NCBI GenBank assembly: GCA_015143295.1
Contig: CM026551.1
Location: forward strand, 47,108,034 to 47,172,033
Direction: 5' to 3'
Source of the DNA: Tetracentron sinense
Lineage: Eukaryota > Streptophyta > Magnoliopsida > Trochodendrales > Trochodendraceae
DNA: 64,000 nt
How positions within the stretch are numbered: the first letter of the stretch is position 1; every line of letters begins with the position of its first letter. A model generated the notes under the pieces. It worked only from the letters and a program-made list of their open reading frames with translations. It ran no database searches and was not told the origin of the DNA. Shown piece after piece: positions 10,990-22,844 of this stretch. The position numbers and the translations under genes are program-made.

Positions 10990-11430
10990 CTTAACCCACT
11001 CACACAACACGCCTGGGTTTGTCCCAGACTCCGGTGGTTGGGGAGGAGTGACTCGTGTTCGAGTCCTGGTGGCCTCGGATTCTCTCTTACGAAGCCAGAA
11101 AGGCTCCTCTTGAGTGTCCTCAAAATAGGGGACATGTGGTGGAGAGATTTTGACTTCTCCACACACTAAAGGACATGTGGCGATAAATGGGTGAGAAAAA
11201 TGAGAGAGATATCAAGTGGGGAGAAATCAAAATCATGGGGAGAAAATGAACTGGCTTCTCCCCTTTTTCACATCACCTGTCGCATGATGTATGGATGCCC
11301 GAGACGCCAGAGACAATCCTAAGGTAGTCCTGGTGTGGCCGTTGAGCGCTCACCCCTGAGTTCTAACCCCCCTAACCCCTCACATAGATAGATAAATGAT
11401 ATAGCTGATTGTTAAAAAAACAAAAAAAAC
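10990..11430 (+). mobile_element. tRNA-type SINE split by a Mutator MITE
   Basis: The left part (10990-11071) contains GTGTTCGAGTCC at about 11055-11066, a good polymerase III B box. The right part (11327-11430) resumes as TGTGGCCGTTGAGCGCTCAC and ends in an A-rich tail (TTAAAAAAACAAAAAAAA) near 11413-11430. A MITE with a perfect 9-bp duplication separates the halves. The tail region (AGATAAATGATAT) resembles that of the neighbouring S1 SINE. Confidence 0.6.
11072..11326. mobile_element. Mutator-type MITE inside a SINE
   Basis: It is flanked by a perfect 9-bp duplication GTCCTGGTG (11063-11071 and 11327-11335), the length made by Mutator-like transposases. Ends are imperfect inverted repeats, GCCTCGGATTCTCTCTTACG versus the complement of GCCAGAGACAATCCTAAGG. 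The interior has the inverted GACTTCTCC / GGAGAA-TCAAAATCATGG blocks typical of this family. No ORF. Confidence 0.85.
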
Positions 11431-11450
11431 CCACTCACACACACAGTTAG

Positions 11451-11980
11451 GCCAACACACACAACCCAAAGGGATCTTAATGAGGGGCATTTTGTTTTGG
11501 CCAACACACACAACCCAAAGGGATCTTAATGAGGGGCATTTTGGAAAACAAAATTACAGAATATTCTGGGTATAGAAACTTAAGAGAAATTTTGAGTAAA
11601 AAATTTGTGAGAGACTCGTTGGGTATAGAAACATGATGTTGATAATTTTTTAGAACCCAAAAGTTAGCATTTTGGGTATATAAACAATTGAATGCATTTT
11701 GGGTATATATATGTGAGGGATATTTTAGAAATAAAGAAAATGAAATATGAGCAAACTTGAGGAGCATTTTGGGTTAAAAAATTATGAGGGGCATTTTGGG
11801 TTTAGAAATTTGACTCAGAGGCATTTTGGAAACTAAAAAATATTTAGGACATTCTAACTATAGGAAAAAATATTGGAGTCATGTGGGTATAGAAACATGA
11901 CCTCAGGGCATTTTGAGAATAAAAAACTTTAGAAGCATTTTGGCCAATAAAATTAAAAAATATATATAGTAATAAAAGGA
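11451..11980 (+). repeat. Degenerate repeats with GGGGCATTTTGG motif
   Basis: A block of about 47 bp (GGCCAACACACACAACCCAA then AGGGATCTTAATGAGGGGCA) is exactly duplicated at about 11452-11500 and 11500-11542. It leads into a tract where GGGCATTTTGG and TTTTGGGTATAGAAAC recur every 40-60 bp up to 11945. A related inverted block is at about 49795-49950 (AATGCCCC, TATACCCAAAAT). Confidence 0.65.
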
Positions 11981-12084
11981 CATGATTCGACCAGACCGGT
12001 CAAATCAGGACTCGGTTACCCAGTCGGACCGATTGAACCAAGAACCGATTAACGGCCAGTCCAGTTACGTAAACATTACTATAT

Positions 12085-12625
12085 ATTAATAAATGACAGT
12101 TTTAGAATTAAATTAGATTTCAATCAACTTTTTAATTCCCCTATATTTTTGTTGAAAAAATCTCCTATAAATAAAAAATTATTAAAATTAATAAAGGGTA
12201 ATTTTAGAATTAAGCTAAAATTCAATTAAATTTCTTAAGTATTATTCTCTTCATATAGTAGCAAAGGGTAGTTTTGGAATTAACATAAAATTCAATCAAC
12301 CTTTTAAAGTATCATTGTCTTTATATATGGGTAAAGGATAATTTTGGAATTAAGTAAACTTCAATCTATATTTTGAACCCATATGGGTGAGGGCATTTTT
12401 GGAATTAGCTAAAATTTACTAAACGTTTAAACTTATAGGAGTAAAGTGCAAATTTGAAATTAATCAAAATTTATTCAATATTTTGAATCGATATGAGCAA
12501 TGGGTAGTTTTGGAATTAAATAAAAGTTCAATCAAAATTTAACATTTTGAATGAATATGAGAAAGGGTAGTTTTGGAATTAAATAAAACTTCAATCAATG
12601 TTGTGAACATGTCAATCCTCTTTAT
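12085..12625 (+). repeat. Degenerate minisatellite, units of about 70-80 bp
   Basis: About seven imperfect units each contain GGTAGTTTTGGAATTAA-like sequence, then AAATTCAATCAA and an AT-rich stretch with ATATGGG or ATATGAG. The units are AT-rich and diverged. No gene is seen. Confidence 0.6.
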
Positions 12626-12731
12626 AATAGTAAAGAAAAGTGCCAAATAGTGTTAGGTGCAAGCCCATTTTTGTGCATACGCACTCGGTCGTACCTTCAC
12701 GAGATATGCATGTGTGGTATTTCTTAGGGTT

Positions 12732-12975
12732 TTTGAGACTCATTGAGTTACTCAACTTAGGATTATCTCTAGCTATAACAAAAAACGATCTCTATAACTG
12801 CAATGCTAGCATGTCATATGTCTTATAATTGTCCAATTTAACTGTTTCTCCTATTTACTTGTAGTTACTTTTAAATTGGCCAGTTTTGAGACACGTGGCA
12901 TGCTAGTATTTTAATCATAGAGATCGTCTCTTGCTATAGCCAGAGACGATCCTAAGTCGAGTCACTGTTGCACAG
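12732..12975. mobile_element. Mutator-type MITE (CTTAGGAT family)
   Basis: Inverted ends AACTTAGGATTATCTCTAGC (left) and the complement of AGAGACGATCCTAAGTC (right) bound an interior whose arms also pair (CGATCTCTATAACTGCAATG against CATAGAGATCGTCTC). The flanks GAGTTACTC and GAGTCACTG agree at 7 of 9 positions, an eroded 9-bp duplication. No coding potential. Confidence 0.65.
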
Positions 12976-13497
12976 TGTACATGTGTGTTTCAGGCAGTCG
13001 CATAGCGTTTTTCATGAAACATTTACGTGCATGTTAGAGTAACATCATTGGTTAGAGGTTTGAGTCTCCACCAGACGCACTAAATCAAATATTTTCCACC
13101 CACGGTGGGTGCAACATGTGGTGTTACTACTCTATAACGAGGAGATGGTGTAACACTTGTTGTCACTACCTTACGTGTCTGAAAGATTGCAATTGGGGCT
13201 AACATTTTTGTTCTAAAGATAGTTGGACTGTTAAGACTATGCTTCTTTTCTTTTTGGATTTCGTACCTTAACACCCCTGGAAGGAACAAAATCACTGGTT
13301 AGTTGTGAAATGTTTTTGGTAATCAGCTTAAGTTAAACAACATTTAAAGCCACTGGGCCTAACTAGACCAGGCCAATTTCCAACCCCGCTGACATTATCT
13401 CTACTATTGTAATGAGAGAATGAAGGGTAATTCCATTGATTGATTTTATTTTCTTTTGTTTTTTCTATTATGCCCGTAAAAATAAAAAAATAAAAAG

Positions 13498-16400
13498 GTG
13501 GTGCTACACGCACCCCACCATTTACTCATATACACAAATTTTAATAAATTTCTAATGAAACACCAATAAAAAAGATAAAAAGACAAAAAGGTCCTCCTCC
13601 TTTAGCCTTCTTTATTCCATGACCCCACTCTCTCTCTCTCCAAAGGGCAAGAGTTCATACCCGGTTGGGGTCAGAGTTTGTGGTGTGGCGATGGCTCCAC
13701 CGCCCTAATTGCCGAACCCAGCCTTAAAATGAACATGAGCTAGCAAAACGGATGCAAGGTAGGCCAATGAATTACGAGTTGATAGCTCCATTGCTCTCAG
13801 CTTGGCACCTGCATCACGGGCATGCCATGGAGATGCTAATCGAAATCAAGTTGTCAATTGCTATGGATACTAAGTGAAAGTATCTCTGTTTCCCATGTTC
13901 AAAGATGATTCGTAGAACATCCCAAGGGATGCGAGTTATGGCATGGATCATTCCAACAACATCATGGGATCCACAGTGGAAGTATGTGGTATCATTAGGT
14001 TTGGTCAATAGCAAACCAGTAAAATGCATCTCCTTTATTTAGGATTATGTCACTCTTAGTCTTTTGTTATTTTAGTGGGAAATATCAAAATACACATATT
14101 TGACAAAGATTGTTTATATAGCTTATCAGTTTGTGTTCGTCTGTCCTTTCTGATAGTTCCATGTACATTTGTCATTTTGTCCATTCTATAGCTGCAGAAA
14201 ACATATGAATTATTGTAAGCACATAATTTTTACACCCCGCTTAACCATGGTTAACCTCCCTTAATCATGGTCATCCCCAGCTGAAACCCTAGTAGCCCTA
14301 GGTATACCGTAATCCAAACCCTAGTAGCCCTAAGTAGACCCTAATTCAAACCCTAGTTTAACCCTAGGTAACGCCCTAATCCCTAGATCAAACCTTAAGC
14401 TAACCCTAGCTAAACCCTAGGTCTAACCCTAGGTAAACCTTAGACCTAACCCTAGGCCTACGCCTAGCCCATACCCTAATGCAAACCCTAAACTAAAGCC
14501 CCTATGGGCTCAAGGCCTGTTTCAACTAAAAAAGCCTAAACCCCTAATCTAACCCTAGCTAAAACCTAGGTCTAACCCTAGCTAAACCCTAGACCTAACC
14601 CTATACCTAACCCTAGGCCTAGCCCTAGTCTAAACCCTAGTTTAAACCCTTTGGGCTCAAGGCCCAGTAGCTTTGCAATCTCAAAAAAATCCCAACAAAA
14701 CTAAAACCTAAGGCCCAAACATGGGCCCATGACTTTTAGGGATTATTAGGGTAGGACCCACCTCCAGAATTCAAATTTTAGGGCACCCAAACCCTCAAAA
14801 TGGCAAAGCCAAGTTTGCTTTCCCCACATGAGTGAGGGCTGGGCCCAAAAGAGCAATAAAACAAACCCAAAAAAAAAAATTCAAAGAGGGGAAGACACTA
14901 TTCATCGTCTTCCCTACCTGAACCGTATACAGCTGCAGCCCCCTGCTCCTCTTCCAACTCCAGGCTTGGTCCCCCACACCTCCATTAATGATTGAAATAC
15001 TCCTAGACAATTCTCCTCCTCTCCTTTAAATCCCCCACTATCCCCCACGGTTCAGCAGTTTTTTGGAGATACCCATACCCTGTCCGAGCGCCACCAGCTC
15101 ACCTGAGCTTTTCTCAGGCCACTCCCTCCCCTCCAACAGTCTTAAGCCAATCCCAGAAGCTTCCTCAAACCCCCCTCAGGCAGCCACCACTATGCACCTA
15201 TCCCCTCAGGCATCCTCCATCGTAGACAGTTCAATAGGGTAGGTTTCCTCTCCCCACTTTATTTTTCTTGCACCCACCATTGTAAGGACCCTTGGTCCTC
15301 TTTCAGGGGTCCATTTTACTTTGTCCTTCTTTTTTTTAGCTTAGAACAGTCGAGGACAAGGTCCTCCCGCCTCAACTATAGGCGAGGGGGAACTCCCTTA
15401 AGGCTTAACTCGGGTCGGCCCTCCATTTGCAGGGCTTCTCCCAGGTCTGGGGGGTCCTCAATCCATGAGGAAACCCCCTGGACTCACAATGGTTAAGCTT
15501 CTAGCCAAAAAAAAATTTTCAAAAAAAATTTCCATTTTGGGAGACCAAGGCCATAGTTAGACTCACCACACCCAGGGCTATCCACCTTGGTCATCCCAGC
15601 CCCTAACTCACCCCTTAACTATGGTTAAATTGCCTCTAAACTTGGGTTAGCAGTTGGCAAATCTGGTAAACAGGGCCTCTTTGAGCCACTGTGCGACCCA
15701 CACCTGACCTCTTCCTGGGCCCACCAAAGGCCCAGGGTGTTCCCTGTACTTCAGACTATCCAATCCTGGTCTCAATTCCCCCTGGATCAGCCCCTAACCA
15801 TGGTTAAATCACTAGTAACAGTGGTTAAAATTCATGCTAGATTTTTTTGAAAAGTATCATTTTATATGCAGCCAAACAAGGCCCCTTTGGGCCTCTGTGG
15901 GGACCACACCTGACCTCCCTCTGGACCCACCAAAGGTTTAGGGTGTTCCCTGGACTTCAGGTTACCTCCTGGTGGTCTCGGTTTCCATTGGTTCACTCTC
16001 TAACCGCGGTTAAACCCATGCTAATCATGGTTAAAAACATGACTAAAATTTTGGTTTTTTTAACTTCTGGCCTTTGTATAAGGCCCAGACCAGGTAGGAG
16101 GCCATTCTAGGCCCTGCCATGGTCCCTGGGCCCACTTTTGACCAAATCAGACCCTTAACCATGGTTAAATCTACCTGTGGTTAACAATTAACCATGGTTA
16201 AGCAGCCCATGACCTAAAAAAATTCTGAAAAATTGATCAAAAGATCATAAATATTGCCAAGATTCCAGAATGGTCCTCTGTGATTAATTTAACTATAGTT
16301 AGGACCCTTAACCGTGATCAAACCCCAAGTTTGGTTAACTTTTAATCAAGGTTAAGTGGCCATTAACCAGTAAAAATTTAGAAAAATATTCAGAAATTCA

Positions 16401-17682
16401 GATATATTCTGAGAAGCCCAAAAATGGCTTGTTTCGGTCATTTAACCATGGTTAGCAACCCTAACCATGGTGGCCAAACCCCTTAACTGTGGTTAAGCAA
16501 TCCTTAACGACTGGGAAAAATCTGAAAAAATTCTAATTTTTTTTTTAAAATTCAAAAAGACCAAAAATACTGCTATTGGACTTTTTAACCCTGATTAGCA
16601 CCCCTAACCATGGTTAACCATCTTTTTAACCCCGATTAGCAACCCTAACCCCTGGTTAAAACACCTTTGACCTACCGGGCCTCACCCCTTGGCCTACCGG
16701 ACCTAACTTTGGCCTATTGGGCCCAACCATACCATCTCAACTGTGGTTAGCAACCCTAACCATAGTAAGTCTGACCTTAGCAACCCTAACTATGGTCAAA
16801 CTCACCCTTAGCCTACCGGGTTTCACCATTGGCCTACCGGGTCCAAACCATAGCCTCCGGGCCCAAACCATTGTATATTGACTAACCCCAGTTAAACAAA
16901 CCCTAATCACCGGATTAGGCCTATTAGCCACCCTTGGTACACATATACACCTCTAACCTTAGCATGAGCTCATATGCTAGAACTACGCTTGGTCTGATCT
17001 CACCCTAATGTGAGTACATAGGCAACCCCACCCGGGTTCCCCTAGTTAACTTTTATTTCTTACGGTTAGCATTATCTTAAACACTTGAGCATTTGATTAA
17101 AATTAAACTTAATTTGGCTTAATCCTAGCAAATAGGGAACCACTGAAAAGTGGAAGTGTCGGGGTGCCTAACTCCTTCTCCGGCATTAACCGAACCTTTT
17201 ACCCTAATCTCTAATCGGAGACCAAAGACCTTATCCAACACTCGAGGGACTTATCTCTTCTGAATGGATAGGTGGCGACTCTAACATCTAAACATTCCCC
17301 GTGAGATTTAAATCAGGGTTTCCCCGAAACCCGTGCTCACAATTATTATAAGGCAACATGAAGATAGTAGAGGTCATCACCTAGACAAGCCCGGCATCAC
17401 GAATCAAGGTCAAGCGCTACAAACTGCAGAGTTTCTGGAAGAAAACCCATTATCACCTAACCATGAGAGTTAGAAGCAAAGCTCCTAACTCCCTTTCTCT
17501 TTGGTTGGATAGAAAGATGAGTTGCATGATTATTTTTGGTCAGGAAGAAAGATTAAGAAGAATAAGACATTTTAGTCTTTTAACTTCTTTTTGGTGTTTC
17601 ACTTAGACATTTTTCTAATATTGGTGTATATCAGTAATTGTGGGGGGTGCACCTAGCACCACCCTAAAAAAAACTACTTTTA
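13498..17682. mobile_element. Possible 4.2-kb inverted-repeat element holding a solo LTR
   Basis: The left edge starts GGTGGTGCTACACGCACCCC and continues with AATGAAACACCAATAAAAAA and AAAGACAAAAAGGTC. The right edge (17575-17682) is the inverted counterpart, ending GGGGGGTGCACCTAGCACCA. The similar arms are about 100 bp. The interior holds 13600-14208 and 17347-17570, with no recognised ORF, plus the later solo LTR at 14214-17341. Target duplication is unclear in the A-rich flanks. The two arms could also be two independent inverted copies of a shorter repeat. Confidence 0.45.
14214..17341 (+). mobile_element. Solo LTR (3.1 kb), AACCATGGTT-rich family
   Basis: It starts TGTAAGCACATAATTTTTAC and ends CGAAACCCGTGCTCACA, giving TG...CA ends. 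It is flanked by a perfect 5-bp duplication ATTAT (14209-14213 and 17342-17346). No primer binding site or internal domain follows, so this is a solo LTR left by recombination. The sequence is unusually rich in the palindrome TTAACCATGGTTAA and variants, and at 14250-14660 in AACCCTAG-type repeats resembling plant telomere sequence. The 3' part contains GGTGGCGACTCT near 17271. A second copy in opposite orientation is at 50406-52834. Superfamily is not determined. Confidence 0.85.
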
Positions 17683-18351
17683 GGTTATCATGTTATCCTA
17701 TTCCACATGAGAAAAGTTAATTAGGGGTATTTAAGTAATATCAAATATAACTAACCATAATCCCTCTATATGTCCACGATTCCCTCAAATCCTTGTTCTT
17801 ATCTTTGCTCCCTCCTCCATCCCTCCCAACGAAGAGACACACCTTATTTATGTTGTAACTACTTTTCAAGAAAAAATGTAGGGATATGTGCTGTGAGTGG
17901 TTCCTAATTCCAACTCACTACTCCATCTTTAATTCATGGCTACAAAATTTTAAACGCTACAACTCTTCACTCCATCTTCTTCATCTTATTTTCTTTAACA
18001 TGTGCTCGGTGTTTGAATTTCAGCACTTTGTGAAATGGGTCTTAGAGAATAGCTGAGGGTTGGAAATATAATGTGCTTTTCTTGAAAATCTAGAGGAATT
18101 GGGAGAATTTTCAATGTTGAGATGTGTGTTAAATTTTATTAGAAGTGCTTTTGGTACCTATTTTTAGTGGGCTTAGTAAAATATTGCGGGGATCAAGAAA
18201 ACTATTGGTGTTTGAGACTTGGTTTTAGATAAAATGATATTTGGTAAGTAATCTATGATGGGATCATAGCAGGCCATATACCCACACATTATACCTTACA
18301 AGACATCTTATTGCTAAATGCTAAATATGAGAGAGAAGATAAGAAAATGGT
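17683..18351. other. Intergenic DNA, nothing recognised
   Basis: AT-rich sequence between the inverted-repeat element and a hAT MITE. No ORF, splice-like structure or repeat motif was recognised. Confidence 0.5.
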
Positions 18352-18359
18352 TGATTGAT

Positions 18360-18882
18360 TAGGGTTGTAAACGGATGCAAATAGTATTTGTATCAGAATC
18401 CGTTTAATTAGTTGGATAATTATCTGAATAAGTACACTACGGAACAAATTCGGATAGTAATTTTACTATCTATTTATAATTGGATACGAATTCGAATACT
18501 GATATATTCGATCCAATAAATATCTGATCGATTATAGAATATATATAAATAATATATTTTAAATTTATAAAACTAATATAACCTTTAAAATATATTTTTA
18601 AATAAATATTTATATATTATTATATTTATAAATATTAATTTATATTTTTAAAAACTTTTTTAAAAGTAATCAGATAATTCAAATGCTATCTGAATTCGAA
18701 TATTTTAATCGGAGATAATTCAGATACTATCTGAATTCGAATATTTTAATTCAAGTCGGATACGCATATCATATTCCACTATCCGCCGGATATGTATTCG
18801 GATTCAGATATTCGAATATATAATCGGATACGAATTCGGATATACCACTATTCACTCTGAATTTGCTTTGCGTACAACCCTA
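18360..18882. mobile_element. hAT MITE with GGAT/TCGGAT-rich subterminal repeats
   Basis: Ends are TAGGGTTGTAAACGGAT and the complement of TGCGTACAACCCTA, a typical hAT-like TAGGGTTGTA terminus. The 8-bp flanks TGATTGAT (18352-18359) and TGCTTGAT (18883-18890) differ by one base. Subterminal regions carry many GGATAC, GAATTCG and TTCGGAT motifs. The interior is almost pure AT. No transposase. Confidence 0.85.
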
Positions 18883-19148
18883 TGCTTGATGGTGTTGGGC
18901 CTATCATTAGAGCACCGGTGGCACCCTTAGTAACTGAAGTGCAACTTCTTCTATTGGTTAATGGTAAACCTAACACACTCACAAATGCTTTCCAAAATAG
19001 CATGACTTGCTTATTTTTTTTTAACGTATGAAGCGCATACAACAGTAAAACATATCATAATGCATTTAAAATATATTGAAATTCTAAATTATTTTTTAGT
19101 ATGCCGAAGATTACCTTTTGCATATGTTGGGAGCATTATGTTTTCAAT

Positions 19149-19595
19149 TGGGCCTGTCAATGGATGGGATCATGATCCGGATCCGATCTGATTAGCCGGA
19201 CTTTGGACCATATATGTGATCCGTCGGATCGGATTCAGATCAGTGGAATCCGATTATAATTGGATCGGATCGGATCCGGATATAGGATGATCCGATCCGA
19301 TTATATTAACTTTTAAAAATCATTTGAAATATATTAAATAGAATTTTTATGGATAAAGTAATAATTTTTAAAAACATTAACATTAATTAGGGTTAATTAA
19401 GGTAATATTAATTTTTATATTATTAAAATAGAGTTTTTTTTAATTAACCTTAATCGGATCTGATCAGATTGGATTCGGATCGATTAATTAATGATCCGGC
19501 GGATCTCGGATCGGATTCGGATATGTCGGATTCTTAATTGGATTGGATTCGGATCTAGGTAGATCCGGTCCAAATCCGACCTGTTGACAGCCCTA
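19149..19595. mobile_element. hAT MITE with GGATCCGGAT-rich ends
   Basis: A perfect 8-bp target duplication TTTTCAAT lies at 19141-19148 and 19596-19603. The ends TGGGCCTGTCAATGG and TGTTGACAGCCCTA are inverted repeats with mismatches. GATCCGGATC/TCGGATCGGAT motifs fill both subterminal regions. It is a cousin of the element at 18360 with a different terminus. No ORF. Confidence 0.9.
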
Positions 19596-19910
19596 TTTTC
19601 AATTTCTAGCTGCCACCATTTCACATTGCTCACTTGGAGTCCCCCCTCCCCCTTTTTTTTAAGGGAGTGCTCTCAATATTGTCAATTAGCCATTTCTTTT
19701 TTTTGTTTTGAGTTTTCTTATTTTTCACTCGGTAGATGTTTTTCATGAATCCGGATCCAGTCCAATTCCGAGTTCAATCACACTCACAAAACCCGTTAAT
19801 TGTCCCTTAAGGTTACTATTTTTCTAATATTGTTTTCTCTAAAGCACATTTAACGGGATTTAAATGGACATGTGTTAACCCAAAAAAGAAAAATGGCGGA
19901 CTTTATAAGT

Positions 19911-20262
19911 GACAAATGTTCAACATGTATGGTTTCTTAAGGTGCAATTCATACATATATACAATAGAGGTTGAACAGACTTAAGTGGGATTAGAAGACG
20001 GAGATCACATTTATATTAACTTAATGGCAGCTACTATTTGAGAACCATTTGTAGACTACCTCTTTATATTCTATAGAAGTTACAAATGTTCAACATATAT
20101 GGTTTCTTAAGGTGCAATTCATATAAGTGCTTACAGTTGGAGGTTGGAGGACTTAAGTGGATTTAAGATTCGAAGATCACATTTAAATTAACTTCATGGT
20201 CACTACCATTTAAGCATCATTTTTAGACTACATTTTTATGTATATAATACTTACATGGTTAA
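19911..20262 (+). repeat. Tandem duplication, unit about 175 bp
   Basis: Two adjacent copies start ACAAATGTTCAACATGTATG and ACAAATGTTCAACATATATG, share TTTCTTAAGGTGCAATTCAT, ACTTAAGTGG, AGATCACATTTA and TTAACTT-ATGG blocks, and end in a TTTTTAGACTACA-like block. Divergence is moderate, so it is an old duplication. No coding frame. Confidence 0.75.
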
Positions 20263-20699
20263 CCATGACAGTTGGGGTGAGAAGAATTGATTTCACAATG
20301 ATTAATTGGAATCATTTGGTTTAATTTTTGGCATTCATTAGGAATGGACACTCACGTGCATTTCGCTAGTAATATATAATGTGACGGCTTATGACCTTAA
20401 TACAAAAATAACTGAGCCACTAAAGCCAAGGTACGATGAGAGTAAGCATGTGACATTACAAGATGATTAAACTTAAAAATCCTATTATATATATAGTTTT
20501 TTATTTGGATTGATGCCATATATCTGGAAGTATTTTATTTTAATGCAAAGTATCAGTTATCTTTGTTAATGGGTCGGCTAGTAATAGTAATGTTGAGTGG
20601 TTTACTACTTACTGTGTTATCAAGAGATATTTTTCCTCTACCAAAACTAAATCTAATGCCAATCCCATGAGAGGAACAAACCATGCAACAATAACCAAA

Positions 20700-20888
20700 C
20701 CCCGAGGGTTAATGTGCTGGCTAAGACCACGCCTCAAGAAGTGGAGGTCTTGAGTTCAATTACCTTCCTCCTGTTGGCCATCCTCAGGGATTTATCCTTA
20801 CTTATCTAGTGCTTGTGGTTAGGGGGTCTGCACATGCCCGGGGGATTAATAGTAGGGTGCATCGTCACCAAAAAAACAAAAAAAAAAC
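20700..20888 (+). mobile_element. SINE, family S1
   Basis: A tRNA-like head (GGTTAATGTGCTGGCTAAG, then GAGGTCTTGAGTTCAATTAC as a B-box-like motif) is followed by a unique body and a 3' A-rich tail (CACCAAAAAAACAAAAAAAA). Flanks CATGCAACAATA (about 20683) and CATACAACTATG (about 20888) may be a decayed target duplication. It would be transcribed by RNA polymerase III and mobilised by a LINE. Confidence 0.65.
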
Positions 20889-20962
20889 ATACAACTATGA
20901 GAAACAATCCACATTTCACTTCTTGCCATGTCGTAATGGCCGGCCATGGATCTGAAGACTTG

Positions 20963-21240
20963 GGTGACGTTTGGCAACACTAATCTAAATATGTTGAACT
21001 TATTTGAAAATTATGCTTAGTCGGACTTTAGATTGTTAAGTTGAAGGATAATTGCATGTCTACATCTTTTTAAAGTAGGGGTTTTACCTCTAAAGTAAAA
21101 AAGTAAGTTTTTTACCTCTAAAATCTCTACTTCAAAAAGATGGACATGCAATTAATCTTCACCTTAACAATCTAAAGTCCAACTAAGCACAATTTTCAAA
21201 TAAGCTCTACATATTTAGATTAGTGTTACCAAATGCCACC
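20963..21240. mobile_element. Palindromic foldback MITE
   Basis: Two arms of about 130 bp are near-perfect inverted copies: GGTGACGTTTGGCAACACTA at the left pairs with TAGTGTTACCAAATGCCACC at the right, and the pairing runs almost to the centre (TTTACCTCTAAAGTAAAAAA). A transcript would fold into a long hairpin. No target duplication could be agreed. Confidence 0.75.
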
Positions 21241-21784
21241 TGGATTTGTTAGTATCTACTCCAGGATTATGTTGTCATTGGCCCATTGTAGTATGGGTGG
21301 TTACTTTCATTGAAACTAACTAACGGGTTTGGTTTGAGATTTTGAGGCAATGTCGGGTTAGGGTTTCTTTCTCAGGCCCAGGTCATATTACATAATTAAT
21401 TACTAATTAACACTTAACATATATATTTATAAATTTTTTTGTTATAATTATAATTATATACATTTGCACATATCAGTTTTCTACTAAGGGTGCTGAGAGT
21501 TATAAATGCCAGCACTCTGATAATTTTATCATGACAATATGCATTTTCTTTTGAGAATTAGATGTCTTGGGTTGTCATTCCCATAAGACTTCAAATGCAA
21601 CAAAATGAATGATTTCAAATCACATAAAAAAAAACAATAAGACTTGAATTAATTTGTTAGAAACTTTGACAAAATGACTCAAATTTCCTAACAACCACCA
21701 CGACAAAGTGCAAATTGCCAACTTTATAAGTCTCAACAAAAGAACGGACTCCAATAAAAATGAGATTAATATAAAGAGCAGTGA

Positions 21785-22312
21785 TTAGCCCACCATGCAT
21801 TTCACTATGTAGCCAAATGCCGTGTCCAAGTGTCCCTTTTAACATCTCTTTAACTATGGTTAAACTTAAGAAAATTGAGGAATATATCTATTTTTCTTTT
21901 AAAAAAACTAAGGTTAAATTGCTTTATTAGAGAATAAAGAAGAACATTGTAATAAGGTAATGAGATACACTACATCATTCATATGTATCTCATCACAATA
22001 TTAGATTAGCATCAATCAAGGATAGAATATATTTGATTAGGTGTGATTAGATTATGTTGATTTACTTTCCATAAAATGATTAGATTATGTTGATTTACTT
22101 TCCATAAAATCTATCTTATTATCTCTATATAAACTCTATTTAGGATCATTGTAAATCATTCATATATATTCGATAAATTCATTTCCTATCATGCTTAACC
22201 TAAGAGCGATTGAATCTTAACCACAATTGATGGGTGTTAAAAAGGGGGGATAGACTAATGAGGACCGTACATTTGACTACATAGTCAAATGCGGTGGTAA
22301 GTTAAACATTTC
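21785..22312. mobile_element. MITE with CGCATTTGACTATGTAG ends, split by a solo LTR
   Basis: Left end TTTCACTATGTAGCCAAATG and right end CATTTGACTACATAGTCAAA are inverted. Just inside are CCCTTTTAACA / TGTTAAAAAGGGG and TTAACTATGGTTAA / TTAACCACAATT, so this is one of the dispersed TTAACCACAGTTAA family. A 267-bp LTR (21925-22191) interrupts it. Similar ends occur at 32815-33065 and 52895-53105. Confidence 0.6.
21925..22191 (+). mobile_element. Small solo LTR of a TRIM-like family
   Basis: It starts TATTAGAGAATAAAG and ends ATTTCCTATCA, flanked by a perfect 5-bp duplication TGCTT (21920-21924 and 22192-22196). It shares start, ATGAGATACAC, ATATTAGATTAGCATCAAT and TATATAAACTC-like blocks with the LTRs of the TRIM at 60985-61892. 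A 33-bp block (GATTAGATTATGTTGATTTA...) is duplicated in tandem at 22047-22111. No primer site follows, hence a solo LTR. Confidence 0.75.
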
Positions 22313-22844
22313 CCTAATATAAATATGGGTTGGCTTCTCTATGCTTAAGCATTCCGAACAATCACATGCTAAAACCATTAACAAAGCCTATGGAATCAAA
22401 CAGGGGCAGAGGCAGGATTATTGTAGGGGGGTGCGCATTGTAGTTAGGCGAGTATGAAATATTTTGGATTTAGTGGATGAGGGTTTTGGGGGGCGTAGCC
22501 CTTGAATTTTTTTTGACACCTGAGTTTGTGGGTTATTTCGTCCATACATTTCATACATATCTTACAGGTATTGTTTGTCCTTGTTTACGAGAGCAGTTAT
22601 CCCCTTACCCTATAGCTATGTCCTATTAAATAATTAAAGAACTTTGTATAAAAAATATATTTTGAGTTCACAAGTTTAGAGGTCTCCTTTCGCAATGGCT
22701 ATATATGACCTACTTTTTCAAAAGTTCACCCCTTGTCTAATGACTATGCTCTATTAAATAATTAAAGAAAATAGTTAAAATATTTTTTTTTTGAAAATTC
22801 AATGGGACAACGGGACAACTACCCATGATTAATGCCATAGTAAA

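Noticed and set aside
14250-14660. Interstitial telomere array
   Set aside because: The AACCCTAG repeats are degenerate and lie within a bounded LTR, and similar repeats occur in the second copy of the LTR.
20340-20375. Helitron 3' end (CACGTGCATTTCGCTAGT)
   Set aside because: No proper hairpin forms before CTAG and no 5' TC end was found.
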